From: Chara braunii
Taxonomy: Eukaryota; Streptophyta; Charophyceae; Charales; Characeae
Reading direction: 5' to 3'
Length of the DNA stretch: 36,734 nucleotides
Assembly (NCBI GenBank): GCA_003427395.1
Contig: BFEA01000110.1
Location: 2,044,368 to 2,081,101 of the forward strand
Under the pieces are notes generated by a model. The model had not been told where the DNA came from. It saw only the letters and a list, made by a program, of their open reading frames with translations, and did no database searches. The stretch's first letter is position 1. The number at the start of each line of letters is the position of its first letter. This document shows positions 18,644 through 30,406 of the stretch, in pieces. A program made the translations under genes and the position numbers.

Positions 18644-18978
18644 TATGGGCGCCCGCGATGTCTGACTCGGGAGGTGTGGGTGGCGGCGTGTGGCAGCTGT
18701 GCGAACGGTGCGATCACACGTACCTGGAGTGTACCGTTGGTCCTTGTGTGGGAGGTGCCTGGACGCCAACGGTTCATGCCGATGGTCGACATCGGCCGTT
18801 GGGGCCCTGTCGTATGGGCGCCCGCGAGTAGCACCGGAGGTGTGGGTGGCGGCTTGTGGCACCTGTGTGAACGGTGTGACCATGCGTACGTGGAGTGTGC
18901 CGTTGGTCCTTGTGTGGGAGGTGCCTGGACGCCAACGGTTCATGCCGATGGTCGACATCGGCCGTTGGGGCCGTGTCG
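18644..18978. repeat. 169-bp tandem repeat, two copies
   Basis: Two ~169-bp units begin with TATGGGCGCCCGCGA at 18,644 and 18,813. They share GTTGGTCCTTGTGTGGGAGG and GTCGACATCGGCCGTTGGGG and differ at about a dozen positions. Frames across both units encode Cys/Gly-rich peptides (CERCDHTYLEC), but the repeat explains them without a gene. Confidence 0.85.
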
Positions 18979-19002
18979 GGGGGGGGGGGGGGGGGGGGGG
19001 GG
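18978..19002. repeat. G homopolymer, 25 bases
   Basis: An uninterrupted run of 25 G directly at the end of the second 169-bp unit. Such a long G run is rare in nuclear DNA and prone to sequencing or assembly error. Confidence 0.95.
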
Positions 19003-20035
19003 TGGTGCCTTCGAGGTAGGAATTCGAAACGTATTTTGTGTATTCAAACGCTGCCTACCGTCTGCCCTGTCAGACCACATCTACAAACGGATTTCGCCCG
19101 GGCATTGGTGCTCTTCGTGAAAGAGATGGCATCGCCAGTGAAAGAAGCAATCTCCCTTTCCTCGTTCATTGGCATCGAAGCAACCAGATCAGACATACTT
19201 CGTCGCTCCAGAATGCACGACCGGCGGCGGAGTAGAGAACGGATGAAAGAAAAGGCCAGACCGAGGGGGGGCGAGGTTCATTCGAGGAGGAGGGCGGGTG
19301 TGCGCAGGGGAGCCGTGTTGTGCATGTATGTGGGTCGCGGACAGCGCTGGCCACCCCTGCAGGACATGGCGGTCGGGCCAAAAACAGGACCCGCGACGAA
19401 GCGCGGATGCAACGAGCAGGCAGGTGTGTGGAACCGGTGTGCGTCTGTGTGTGTAGTGTGGCACTGGTGTCTTCATGCAGTCTGCAGGGAACGTTTACGT
19501 CGGCTGCACAGCGCACAGTGGGGCATGCACAGCCGTTCGTAATTTCAAATTTGAAAGTTGAGCCCGCCGTCGTGGTATGCTGAAAAAAAAAAAAAATGAA
19601 AACAAATGAATGCGGGGAAAGAAATGCGGGGAAAAACGGTCCCCTTCCCGTTCGGTCCATCCGCCCCGTGCGACAGTCTCCTTGTCCGCCTCCTGGCCGC
19701 TGGAACGTAAGGTGCCACCTACTGGACACTCCATGGACTCGGGTCGTGCAAGGAAGTTTTCCAGACTTTTCCACCCCCTTACCCAGTCCGTTTGCCACAA
19801 AATCGTGCTGTCAACTACGGAAAATGACACATTTCGGACCGAAACCACATGTGGAAACGTCAAAGTACCATCTTCCAGGAACACTTTTCCAGACTGTGGG
19901 GTCCCGGGAAGCGGAAAAAGCGACAAAAAATACACTTTCCAGGAACCTGATTTCTTCCAGTGGGGTCCGGGAAAAGCACTCGCGTCGCCTGTTTTCCAAG
20001 ATTTTGGCCTGTGGGGTCCAGCCCTTAGGGTGTCC

Positions 20036-20774
20036 GAGTTGGACCCTTATTTCCTCTCGATCACCCATCGATTCTAACCCTCAAATTTTGACCGATGACA
20101 ATGTTTTTTTTTACCGGTCTTGACGACGCCTTTTCTGCTCATTTCATATTTGTTCCCGTACCAGTGGACCATACAACGGGAATATGCGCGCGAGGCCTCG
20201 CGGTGCAATTTTTGACCCATGCGGTTGGAGCGAAAACTGGATCTCAGATTTTTCTAATTAGGTAAGGAAATTAAAACGAAAAATAAATTTAAAATTTAAA
20301 AACGATAAAAAGGAACCAAAAATAAACAATTATTTATTATTTGTACTTTTCTAGCGGATCACAGCCTTCACTGATTTAACCTTGATTTTACTAGTCTATC
20401 ACCCCTATTATATGACGTCTAAAAAGTATTAGCATACTACCCCTAAATCTGTGCACATGTCAGATGTTGGGTGCTGCACGGGCCTGGATGTTTTTCAGGG
20501 TTGGTATTTCGGGCTGCACATGAGCCAGGGGATTGGCCCTTTCGCTCTCTGGTACAAACGGCGGGGTTTGTGTGAGCGAGATACACTGGTTCTAATAGAA
20601 GTTGACACCTAGCCTTAAGAGCGACTACATGCACTCGAGGTAGAGGACTTGTGGGTTGCTAACGACTAACTGAACACGTGTGCGGGGAAGAGGGCATTTG
20701 AGAAAGAAGGCATGCAAGAAAGCGGGCAGGAGTGAGATAGTGAGTGGAACGAGGTGAGCGAAAACACGCGCACT
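20036..20774. other. Intergenic; 14-bp palindrome, otherwise nothing recognised
   Basis: AT-rich sequence with no gene seen. Bases 20,189-20,202 form the perfect palindrome CGCGAGGCCTCGCG. Confidence 0.3.

Positions 20775-20834
<60 letters not shown>
20775..20834. repeat. (GT)n microsatellite
   Basis: About 60 bases of GT repeat with a single TATG interruption. It lies just beyond the 3' end of the minus-strand frame at 20,879. Confidence 0.95.
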
Positions 20835-20878
20835 ATAGACAGAGAGACTACTATCTGTGATGTTTGCTGTTCATTTTT

Positions 20879-22232
20879 TTATTTTTTATTTTTTGAGTTT
20901 TCCTCAGTGTTTGTGTTGTTCTGTCCTGCAGGTTGGTTCACTGTGTCAACCTGCAATACTGTCGAAAAACTCTGAGTTGTCTGCTGCTCCTGTGAGACAA
21001 CAACCCCTGGATCCCACTCTATCAAGCCTTGACTGTGTTTCCTGGGTATTTCGGGTTGTTGTTCACTAGGGATGTGCAAATATTTCTTTTCCACGGTAAG
21101 CTCAGAAATAATAAGTTCAAAACAGGCACGGTCGTTACTCCCATCTGGTTTCGAAGTTGTCCCATCCTTTTTGAGCTTGGGTGGTTCTTCCACCATCACC
21201 TTTGCCTCTTCCGTCTCCTCTTCCAGGGCACTCGATCGCGACACGTGTGGATTCACAATCTGTTGTTCCTTTGGATGATCAGACAACACGTGTGGAGTCA
21301 CGATCTGCTGTTCGTGTAGAGTCACGATCTGTTGTTCATTTGGATGATCAGACAACCCGTGTGGAGTCACGATCTGCTGTCCATTTGGATAATCAGGCAA
21401 TCTTGTCTGCAGTGTACTGGATGTGTTATTATGAGAAGTTAGGATTATATGTTCATCGATCTGCAAATTTTCGATAATTTCCTCCTGTTGGTGTTGATCC
21501 TGCTGTTGAACCTGTTTTAGTGACTCAACCTGAGTAGATTCCAGGGGAAACCCATTATGCCCAATGTCATGGAGAGCCTTCTGCCTACCTTTTTGTGACA
21601 TATCTGTTTCTTCCATTTCATCCCCTAGCAAAGACAGGGGCAGAAAACGATTGTTGAGTCCAGGTAATAATTTGGGCTCCCCTATTGTTGTGCAGTTAAA
21701 CCTTGACGACACTATGCATAGCAGTCTAGCACTAATGTCCTTCCACGACACACTCATTGGGGGGGCGTTCATTAAGAAGGATACTAGGCTTCCACTGTTT
21801 TGTAACATTTGCATTAAATCCGTGAAAATGTGAGGCCAGGATGTCGTGGGTAGATTAGGGTGCTGCTCCTTTAAATTACACAGTAACCAGTCTGCAATTT
21901 GGAGGATGATCATCTGCGTGTTACTTGAAACTGATGTGTCACTACTTCCGCCAGACATGACAGATGGGGGGGGAACACAAGGCTGGATAGCCTCAATGTC
22001 CATAGGTTCCTGGGCCAAACACCTCTCTTAGAAGATCCACTTCCATCGGTTCCGTTTCCGACTCGGTACCCAATGAGGCTACCCTTGCTCTTCTTCTCTT
22101 ACTTTCATCCTCTCCTTTCCTTTGAGAGAGGTTTAAACTTTGAAGTACTATTGCCCGTTGTTGATCTGCAGAGAATGTCTTCCCCGCAAGTGTGCAAGGA
22201 AACCACATGATTTTCGCACGAATATTTGACAT
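20879..22232 (-). CDS. Unknown protein in two overlapping frames (hypothetical)
   Basis: I do not recognise this protein. An upstream frame starts with ATG at 22,232 and runs to a TGA at ~21,993 (about 79 residues: a hydrophobic N-terminal part, then KGEDESKRRRARV, resembling a basic nuclear localisation signal). A second frame is open from ~22,018 to 20,879. Its first true ATG is at 22,003 (MDIEAIQP), giving about 374 residues. It is Gln/Glu-rich in the middle, with an imperfect internal repeat around LSDHPNEQQIVTPH (three or four copies), and ends in a Lys/Asn-rich tail. The two frames overlap by about 25 bases, so a single one-base shift would join them. The length of the second frame and its continuous composition make chance unlikely. 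It may be a real gene with a sequencing indel, a spliced gene exon, a young pseudogene or an unknown element protein. Confidence 0.45.
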
Positions 22233-22437
22233 GGTAATAGCCTAATAGGTAAATGCTCATAGGTATTGACTTGGACTTCCAATGAAAGATCGGTTTTCAT
22301 ACCCCCGAAGGTGATTAGTCAAGTATGCGACAACACTGGAGTTGATTGATCCAACCCAAGTATGACGCATGAGCGGTTCTTTTTCCGCGTCAGCTTTCCA
22401 AAGTCTAAGCTTAATTGACGAATTAAGAAAATGACAG

Positions 22438-22825
22438 ATTGAAAAAAAAAAAAAAAAAAAAAAAAAAAGAATAAAGAAAAAGCAACACGAGCATACAAAA
22501 AAAAAAAAGTTTAATATGAAGATTTTTTGTTCCATTAAAGTTAGCAAGTGGGCACAATATGATGAAAGGCACAATTACAGCTTAGTGGAATCCACCGCGA
22601 CCTGAAATACACGTGATTCCGAGATGCCGGCAGCCGGAGATCATCCGTTCAATTCCGTCAGGGTCAGATTGAAAAAAAAAAAAAAAAAANAAAGAATAAA
22701 GAAAAAGCAACACGAGCATACAAAGAAAAAAAAGTTTAATATGAAGATTTTTTGTTCCATTAAAGTTAGCAAGTGGGCACAATATGATGAAAGGCACAAT
22801 TATTACATAGTGGAATCCACCTTGA
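22438..22825. repeat. ~150-bp direct repeat flanking unique sequence
   Basis: Copies at 22,438-22,597 and 22,668-22,817 share an A tract, GAATAAAGAAAAAGCAACAC, TTTAATATGAAGATTTTTTG, TTAGCAAGTGGGCACAATAT and GTGGAATCCACC. The ends differ, so both copies are real, but a single N at 22,690 lies in the second A tract. On the minus strand each copy begins with GGTGGATTCCAC, a near-palindrome. Between the copies is about 70 bp of unrelated sequence. Confidence 0.75.
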
Positions 22826-24724
22826 CTTAAAAAACAAAATAATATTCAGTCAAATTTGGTTTTCTCTGTCTCTCTCTCTCTCTATTTATTTGTCTCTCTT
22901 GTCCTTTTTTCTCTTGTAAGGGCAATTACTTAACCAAAACCGAAGACGACCAACTCAAAATTTGTCATTAAGGCAAACCCTGGACTACCGCCCAATCAAC
23001 ATCTCATAATTTTTCTCTATCTTCGTATCTTTCTTATAAGACCAATCAACTTCCTTCGCTGGAACGAAACTCTTGTAGCACCTCACGAACAGAAACTTGT
23101 TGCAACACTTCGGGGCGATACTCCTCGAAAGTTTTGAATTGACCGTGTCCTTTACGATTGAAATCGAGATGAACTACAACATCCACACACCTCCAAGTGT
23201 CCACGCTTATATTTAATTCCTTCGCTGCTTACACCATATCTTGCATCTTGAGAACTGTCAAGATAGGACAGGTGCACATGTATCCTTTTGGGACCAATAA
23301 ATGCGAGAAATGAAGTAAGAGCGGTCACAACATAAGTGATAGGAGACGGAGTAACCATAGCGGTCAGCGAAGCAGAAACAACAACAGAAGTAGTGACAAT
23401 CGACATTGACATATTGGATGGTGGAGCACAGTCCGCAAGACGTTGAAAGATTGGAGGAGATGCTGCTTGCAGGGATAGTCTACGGATCGGAGTGGAAAAA
23501 GGTGTAAAAGAAGCAACAACGGAAGGATTCCTTTCGAGAAGGTTTTGTAACCGTGCATATTTGTGGAAGACTTACATAATAGACCCTTCTGTCAGACAAT
23601 ATGGCAAATCAAATGTCATCCTAGCAATCTCTTCATTAGACTGAGCAACAAACTCATTATGCAAAAACAACTGGAACATGGAAGAAGCTTCCATATCCGA
23701 AACATTCAACGGGTCTGAAGGAAGAGGGGATTGTCATTTCAATCGCATATTAATGAGTTTTTTTTTCTGCAAGTCGAGGGATTTTTCTTATATTCGTTCA
23801 TCTTTTACGACTGTTGCAGTTTTGACAAACATTTCAAAAAACACCTCAGTCAAGACTTTACGCATGCCAACCTTTTGCGCATCGTCGAACCATCTAGCAA
23901 GTTGAGCGCAAGGATTCAGAGCGCGGATTTTTAGCGCATCGTTATCATCGGATACCACAATAATTTCCAGAGGATTTTGTGTTCGGATGTGACACAAACA
24001 TCTCTTTCGTGTCCACCGCGTTGAGATTGAGAACACGAATCTTGAACACGTGCAAACCCATTGAACCGGCGACAAAACATAAGAAATCCAAGTGCATCAG
24101 GACGGTGCGCATACAGCGCTCTCATAATACGAGTTCCCATTTCATCGACAACATGTTGTCGTCCCACGCGATTATCAACCGAGGTAGGCTCAAACACTTC
24201 GGTGGAACCTAAAAGGTTAGTTTCCACTCCACGATCCTTTCTTTTCTTGAATGTAGAATCAACACCATCTTCTTTCGAATCACCGGTAGCGAGATATCTT
24301 CCCCATCGGTAAATACAGGGTTATTACGCCTACCCGACAGACCTTTGCACAAACCATCCTCATCAGAATGACAACCATCACCACTGCCCTCCACAACCAT
24401 CTTCTCAGTATCCTCAAGGGTGTTCTCTTCTGGACATCTACGTTGAACTTCACAAAAAAGAGCACGATCGTCCCCAACATGTTCATTTCCAACATTCACC
24501 GACCTCTCATCATTTTGATTTTTTTTACCTCTCCGAATGTTCGGCTTGAGCTTTTGATGTAACATTCGAATCATCTTCAGTGGTATTATTGGTTTTTATT
24601 GCTCTCCTCCTTTTGCTATTAACAAGAGTATCGTAGTTATGACGCATGTGAGACTCCGAGTTGCGAATGAAGAACATGAATGAATTAACCGGAATGTTAT
24701 GACTCAGGGAAACAAACAAAAAAT
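22826..24724 (-). pseudogene. Unknown minus-strand coding remnant downstream of the Helitron helicase
   Basis: Three or more frames on the minus strand can be followed one into another: ~24,719-24,525 (RNSESHMRHNYDTLVNSKRR), ~24,574-24,209 (acidic, including EENTLEDTEKMVVEGSGDG), ~24,227-23,931 (MRALYAHRPDALGFLMFCRR), ~24,000-23,788 (DALKIRALNPCAQLARWFDD) and ~23,558-23,152 (Ser/Thr/Val-rich). The composition stays protein-like and changes frame at short intervals, as in a decayed gene. No domain is recognised. It follows the helicase on the same strand, so it may be an accessory gene of the same Helitron, but an independent host or element gene cannot be excluded. The left end of the Helitron could not be located. 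Confidence 0.4.
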
Positions 24725-25525
24725 GTATTACACAATATTTTCGTCAAAAAAATCCTAAGGAAAAAGCAACACGAATGTTGTTGGAATGCCCAACACACGA
24801 CAAAGCAACGTAGAGTTGACAATGCGCAAAAATTGGTTTGCGTAGCCAACCCCCCGCACGCGAGACGGTTTGTCAATTTGACTCGTTAATCGTTATAGAA
24901 AAAGCAAGACAGATTGAAAATTGCCTTCTGATTCATTTGAATTTGGTGTTCCCACCATTGCTTGTCAGATCAATCTTGGGGATCAATATTGTCTTACTCG
25001 TGCGCATTATCTTCACTTCCAATAAATTATCAATAACGATCCTCTCCAGAATCAGTCTTATACCATTGCGAAGTCCTTGCTTCGGTGACAAATTTCACAA
25101 AAGCATCATCGACGCACCAATTTTTAAGCGTAGCTTATGAGGTGGAAGGTAAGTTTCATTGAGAGAGTTTAAAAACTCTTGCTAAATACCGAGTCTGTTC
25201 TCATCCGAATCAGGATAATCAACGTTAAAAGTTCACGCACCTCCCCAAGGAAATCGTCAAGAACACCGTTGTTAACACAACTCGCATCGTCATTGGTGGG
25301 ATATAAAATTAATCGATGCGAGAAATACTCGGTATCCCCAACGTGGTTGGCCACATCGTCAAACTTTCATAAAATCAACTTAGGAATCAGTCTATCCGTA
25401 CAAATCTCGCGTGGCAATTTGACTGCAGCAACTTCATTGAGAAAAACACGAGGATGGTCACAATTCTCAACACGCATCATAAAGTGGGCATACATTTGTG
25501 TCATTTCATCATTCCCTAAGGTCCT
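24725..25525 (-). pseudogene. Helitron PIF1-like helicase, C-terminal part (broken)
   Basis: This is the second half of the Helitron helicase, interrupted by the LINE to its right. Reading on the minus strand from 25,525: RTLGNDEMTQMYAHFMMRV, then PTNDDASCVNN near 25,290, LPPHKLRLKIGASMMLL near 25,140, and the last motifs near 24,890-24,790 (AFSITINES, then QLYVALS). The motif that is normally INKAQGQT is damaged and contains a stop (INESN-stop-QT), and the Arg of the ALSR motif is Cys. At least two frameshifts occur. The protein would unwind DNA during rolling-circle transposition; this copy cannot. Confidence 0.85.
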
Positions 25526-25975
25526 GGCGATCCCACTACGAAAAATAAATGGTCGATGGAAATTTGGACTCTCCCCGACGAAGGAAAATGACTATGCGTA
25601 CTGTAGCGGAGCACTCACGTTGCACGGCTAGAAATTGCAGAAGGACGCGGAAGGGCTCCTGCAGAATCGCAGGTAACGACCTATACATCCTCTTTGATGA
25701 AAAGAGGGAGGCAAACCTGACCTGGGTATCACACAACGTGCTTTTAGAACTACAACACCTCAAAATCGAGCTCAGTCATGTCTAGCCAGATACGGACATC
25801 ATTACCGCTCTGTGCTCCATTATCCGGACAAAATGTCATCCACAAAGGGGTGGCATGAGATCAACATTCGTGGCACTACCTGTAGGACTAGGAAAGAAAT
25901 GGAACAACGCGGATGTAAGTGAAATGGATTGGGTTGAAGCACTTTATGACTGCAACAAGGCATGGCGCAAGACCC

Positions 25976-26790
25976 TCCGTAACACAGATTTAGATCTTAG
26001 GTCCATCAATGTCAATGGGTTGGCCACGCCTTGCCCGGACAAGGCCCAAGCTATACGGGATCTTCTTTGGGGTGTGGAAGGACGAAGCTGGCCGGACGTG
26101 GTTTGTGTCCAAGAAACTCATTGAACCGACTTCCCCGTCCACAACAGGGCTCACGAGATGGTCTGGTCATACCAGGCCTACAAGGCACATGCACCATGAC
26201 CAGCTAGTGCGGGGACAACGATATGGGTCCCTCCGGATTCCCGCCTTGAGGTGTTATATTGGAAAAAGACATGGAGGAGGGTCGTCGGGTCTCTGTGTTG
26301 GCGGCGCTGGAACTAGAAGTCATCTGCATATTCTGCATCTATGCCCCGAATCCTGCAACGGAGCGCGGCGAATTCTTCCGGAAAATTCAAACCAAAATGC
26401 CACAAGGTATTCTCATCAAGCTCGCACGAGATTTTAATGCAGCCCCTAATCAGTGGCTAGATCGATGGCAGGTCCTCCCTTCCATCATGCGGCAAACGGA
26501 AGAAGATGAGGGCATGCTCAACCGATTGTGTAACTCTCTTTCCCTCTTTGACACTTTTCGCCGCTCCTTTCCTACAGAGCGGACCTTCATATGCATCCGC
26601 AACAATGACCCGGCCAGACTCTCCAAGTCAAGGATCGATCTGATTCTTATTTTGGAGGACCTAACAGGCAGTCTAACACTTGCGGCAATCCTCCCCTCTA
26701 GCTCTTATCCTGGACTGGACCACAAGATGTGCATGATGGCTTTCGAAAAATGCCAGACCAAGGCCCCCGTTTCTACAAACTGAACACCTC
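25976..26790 (+). pseudogene. LINE ORF2 endonuclease (EEP/APE-like) domain
   Basis: APE-like endonuclease that nicks target DNA to prime reverse transcription. Residues typical of the active site are still visible: INVNGL (Asn), VQETH (Glu, ~26,110), YAPNP (~26,340), ARDFNAAP (Asp and Asn, ~26,430), SRIDLIL (~26,630) and LDHKMC (Asp/His, ~26,718). It is broken by a TGA directly after VQETH, a second stop and a shift before 26,259, and a TGA at 26,781. Downstream, 26,790-27,090 is heavily decayed. Confidence 0.8.
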
Positions 26791-27107
26791 TCTTCTTCGC
26801 CTCAAATCATTTCAACAATACTTGACCCAGGTTTGGGCATACTGGAAGGAACGTGATCTAAAAGTAGACTTTCCCCTAACATGGTTCAACAACGGTTTGT
26901 TTCTTTCTGGCCAAGAAATGCAATGAGTTCTCTAAGCATATATAGCCCAACAACGAAACCGGCATAAAATAGACCTGCTAAACCAACTCCAGGAGTTAGA
27001 ACAACATTCAATACCACATAACCCAGATCATCACATGCAGTCCATTCAGGAAGTGAAAACCCGTTTACTTCAATAAGCTCAATATCGATGGCAAGGTATT
27101 AGGATTC

Positions 27108-28290
27108 GTGACAAACTTTCACAATATAAAGTTGAAGGTTTTATGGACACAAATTTTTCCGGCCTCGCTAGGGCCAGAGCTAAATGCGCCGTTGTGGAAG
27201 CATTATATGGTCTTGGTGGGTCCGATACCCACCCTACCACTACAACGGCAGGCTGTGTTAAAATTGCTCGGGACTTTTTTAACGACCTCTTTGCAACCCA
27301 TATCCCTCCCATTGATGAAGAGATCCGCCGAAAACAAATTGAGGACAGATCCCTCTCTCTCGAACAAAAGGAGCAGCTCGAGGCTCCCCTGACCAAGGAT
27401 GAAATATGGACAACCTTACAACAAATGGACGAGGAAAAAACTCCCGGGTTGGATAGCCTACCGAAGGAATTTTGGGAGTCAATGTGGGAATGTATGAGCT
27501 CTGACCTCATGGGATATTACAAGGAAGTTTGGCGCATAGGGGATATGGGGGAGCTAGTTGGACAAGGAGTGTTGTCCCTGCTATACAAAAAAGGGGACAA
27601 ATTCAATATCCGAAACTACAGGCCCATTACCCTTTTGTTCGTCACCTATAAAATGTTGTCTAAAGCCCTGACAAATCGGATGATCCCAGTCTTAGAGGAC
27701 ATGATCCACCCATCACAGACAGGTTTCATGCAACACGGGCAAACCCAGGAAAAAAATATGGCTAGTCAATGAGGTGCTGCAAATGTCCCTACAATCAAAG
27801 TATAATGTTGCCCTTATTTTTATCGATTTCGAGAAGGCCTACGACCATGTGGACCGACTTTTTGTGGATAAATGCCTTGAAAGGGTGAACTTTGGGAAAG
27901 TCTTCCGTAGAAGGATACGTATCCTCCACCACAATGCCACCACTAGGGTTCAAATAAATGGGACCCTAGGCCCCCCGATTAAGATGGAACGGTCAGTACG
28001 CCAGGGCGACCCCATAACACCTTTCCTCTTCCTTATTATTATGGAAGCGCTATCGGCCAACCTTTGGGCCAATAAAGACATTAAGAAAATTCACATTACG
28101 CGAATCCCAGAGGAAACAGTTCCGATATGTTCGCTATTCGCACGACCTCACCATCATAGTGGACGCCACACAAGAGAATATGATGGAGATTCGGAACTTA
28201 ATGGAAAAATTTGCCCAGGTTTCCGATATGGTGGTAAACTGGGGAAGCAAAACCTAAGGATGGTGGATCCACAACCGAGGGGGCCGTCCA
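27108..28290 (+). pseudogene. LINE ORF2 reverse transcriptase domain (inactive)
   Basis: RNA-dependent DNA polymerase of the LINE. The fingers part (KTPGLDSLPKEFWE, ~27,440; NIRNYRPITLL, ~27,605; SQTGFM, ~27,716) is in frame 2 and ends in a TGA at 27,770. The palm continues in frame 3 with motif A, FIDFEKAYDHVDR (~27,818), and motif B, RQGDPITPFLFLIIMEAL (~28,002). A further shift brings in the motif C segment as YSHDLTIIVD near 28,131, where the family has an Y/F-A-D-D box. The first catalytic Asp is therefore replaced by His. Even without the frameshifts the enzyme would be inactive. Confidence 0.85.
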
Positions 28291-28439
28291 CCAGATTCCC
28301 CCAACATACACTGGCTCCCCTTGCAGGCCCCCGTTCGGGTGTTGGGGGTGTCACACTGTCACTGACTGCTCAGGGCCGTCCCCCCTCAAATGATGAATGG
28401 ATCTCGGTTCCTGCCTTGGCTAAGCTAGCCAACTGACGC

Positions 28440-30406
28440 AACAAGCATACTTTCATTTTTGGTCGAGCGCTAGTCATGAACAATGTAGTGTTTGTTGCGT
28501 TATGGTACAAGTCGTTGCTTTGACCCTTCAGTAAGACCGTCTCTCGATCGCTTAGGTTCAGGGTGGCAGCATTACTATGGAAAGGAGACGATGAGAGAGC
28601 AAATGTCATAAGCAGGGTGGCATGGGAGTCAGTCATCCAACCAAAATGGGCAGGGGGTCTGGGTATCATCGATCCCACGACACAAGTTCAAGCCCTCCGC
28701 CTAAAATGACTTAAGACGCTGATTTTCTCTTCCGACAACCCTTGGAGGGTTCTGACCTTGGAGCACATTGCCCGTCTGGCTCCACCAGCCCCACCAGAGG
28801 TTAACCCACTCACATGGTTAGAGGACCACTACTGGTTAATCCCGCATAAGATCCACGGCCAAACTGCGGACCAATTTTGGCCATCAATATTGAAAATTTG
28901 GCGCAGGTTCCCCCTCCCTGAGAAACAGGCGCCGAAGCGATGGAAGTGTACCGACAACCTATGTTTGGTAATCGGTGGATTACACCCCGTCATGGGCAGA
29001 TCATTAATAGTTCAGCAGCCCCATGGAAGGGATGGGTGAAGATTGGGATACTGTGTGCATCTGTGGGACCAAAGGAAAAAGGATTGGAAAACAGTGACCC
29101 AGTTGCAAGACACTCTCCAGTACTGTCATCACACAGAGAGACACGTGGAGATGATTATCGAAGTTATCCCACTTGCCTGGTATAGGAGTCTCAAACATGG
29201 CCCCACCATAGAGGAAGGGGACTAGCTGGTCCTCTCAGGGGACACGACACGGATAGGCCAGATCCATATCAGAAGTTTTGGTGGAGTTCTACACAATCGG
29301 TCCAAGGGGAAAGCTTTAAGGCTCTCAGATTCCTTTTGAGTGGCGGGAGAAAGAACAGGTCTTCCGAGTTAGAGTGTTGGGGGAAGGTCATGATTCCACA
29401 GTCTTTCTCCCCCCACACCGATAAGCGAGCTGGCTTTTGACCCCGAAGAGTGACAATGGCAGATGGCCCAAAGAGCAACAAGGGCAACCAGTAAAAAAGT
29501 TCACCTAAACACACTATCGGTCAAATCTACTTATAGAATGCTGAGACCCAAAAGATTTTTAAGAGACTTGATAAACGATAGATGGGCCGATCACCTGAAC
29601 ATGGATCGTAACCTCCTCACGCCCATTAAGTGGTTCAATCAAGGTAAAGCCCGACCGACAAAGGTCGCATCTTTGCAATGGGAGATTGCCCATCACTATT
29701 TGTCGGCAAATGTCTGGCTAATCAACCACACTTATCTGGTACAAAAGGGGATAACTCTCCCATGGTGCCACTGATGCCTCGCCACCTTTCCAGCGCAAAA
29801 AAAGAATGAAACTTTTAAACACATCTTCATGCAGTGCCCGGTGGCTTTGTTGATATGGCGGTGGTGGGACCGCATCTTGAGAAAAACGATATCGGACACT
29901 CCTTGGCCATAGTCTTGGCAAGTACTCGCAGGGCATTACCCGACAATGGAAAATGTCCCTGCCTACGTGAGTAACCTGTATAGCCTGGGTCGACGGTCTG
30001 TCTTATGGGCACTCTGGTGGCAGCGCTGCCTTTTGGTTTTGGAGGAGGTAAAGATTGAGGGCCCTGAATTGACAGGGCAGATAAAGGAGTTAGTGTAGAC
30101 GGAGCTGATGCGCAGATGGGGTGACTTTAAGCCACAATTAGATATATTTCAGACAGCCTGAGATATAAGGAGGGTGATTACGAGTTCTGCATGGAGTGGT
30201 TGGGCGGGCAACGGGGTGGATGGGTGGCACAAATAGAGTGGACAGGGGATCAGACCTCGGTGTCGAGTCAAGAAAACCTTAGGGATTACATACTTTTTTT
30301 TAACGATTGGATCCACATTGACCCGACCTTCCCGATGAGACCCCCATCTGATTTCCTAGACCCGTTCCCTCCCCACCCCCTCTCTCTGACAGAAATACTT
30401 GTTTGA
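28440..30406 (+). pseudogene. LINE ORF2 C-terminal part with zf-RVT domain
   Basis: After the polymerase, the frames carry the conserved LINE connector (RVAALLWKGDDERA, ~28,560; WAGGLGIIDP, ~28,650) and then a long linker (~28,760-29,450). The region SVKSTYRMLRPKRF (~29,518) leads into the zf-RVT domain, with HIFMQCP followed by LIWRWWDRIL near 29,821-29,880, and VLWALWWQRC near 30,000. The end of the protein reads GGWVAQIEW and FFNDWIHIDPTFP (~30,215-30,330). Stops occur at ~29,774, ~29,913 and ~30,097. The C-terminal layout is the same as in the LINE fragment at 17-18 kb, showing one family. Confidence 0.8.

Larger units (their letters stand above)
18440..20035. mobile_element. Candidate DNA element with inverted subterminal motifs
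   Basis: The motif GGACCCCAC occurs in direct orientation at 18,456 and 18,542, and as GTGGGGTCC at 19,896, 19,960 and 20,011. Each is next to CTGGAAAA/TTTTCCAG-type sequence, and CTGGAAAAGCG or GAAATCAGG-like flanks pair across the region. Clustered subterminal motifs in opposite orientation at both ends are typical of non-autonomous DNA transposons. No transposase is seen inside, and I could not fix terminal inverted repeats or a target duplication. Confidence 0.45.

Noticed and set aside
18515-19542. Overlapping frames of 201 and 215 codons
   Set aside because: They cross the 169-bp tandem repeat and the 25-base G run. Open length is explained by GC-rich repeats, and the residues match no family.
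19166-19935. Minus-strand frames of 210 and 146 codons
   Set aside because: The region is a putative element with inverted motifs. The residues are Ser/Pro/Arg-rich and without domain, and several other frames are equally open.
22257-22830. Frames on both strands rich in Phe or Lys
   Set aside because: They are produced by the poly-A/T tracts in the direct repeat.
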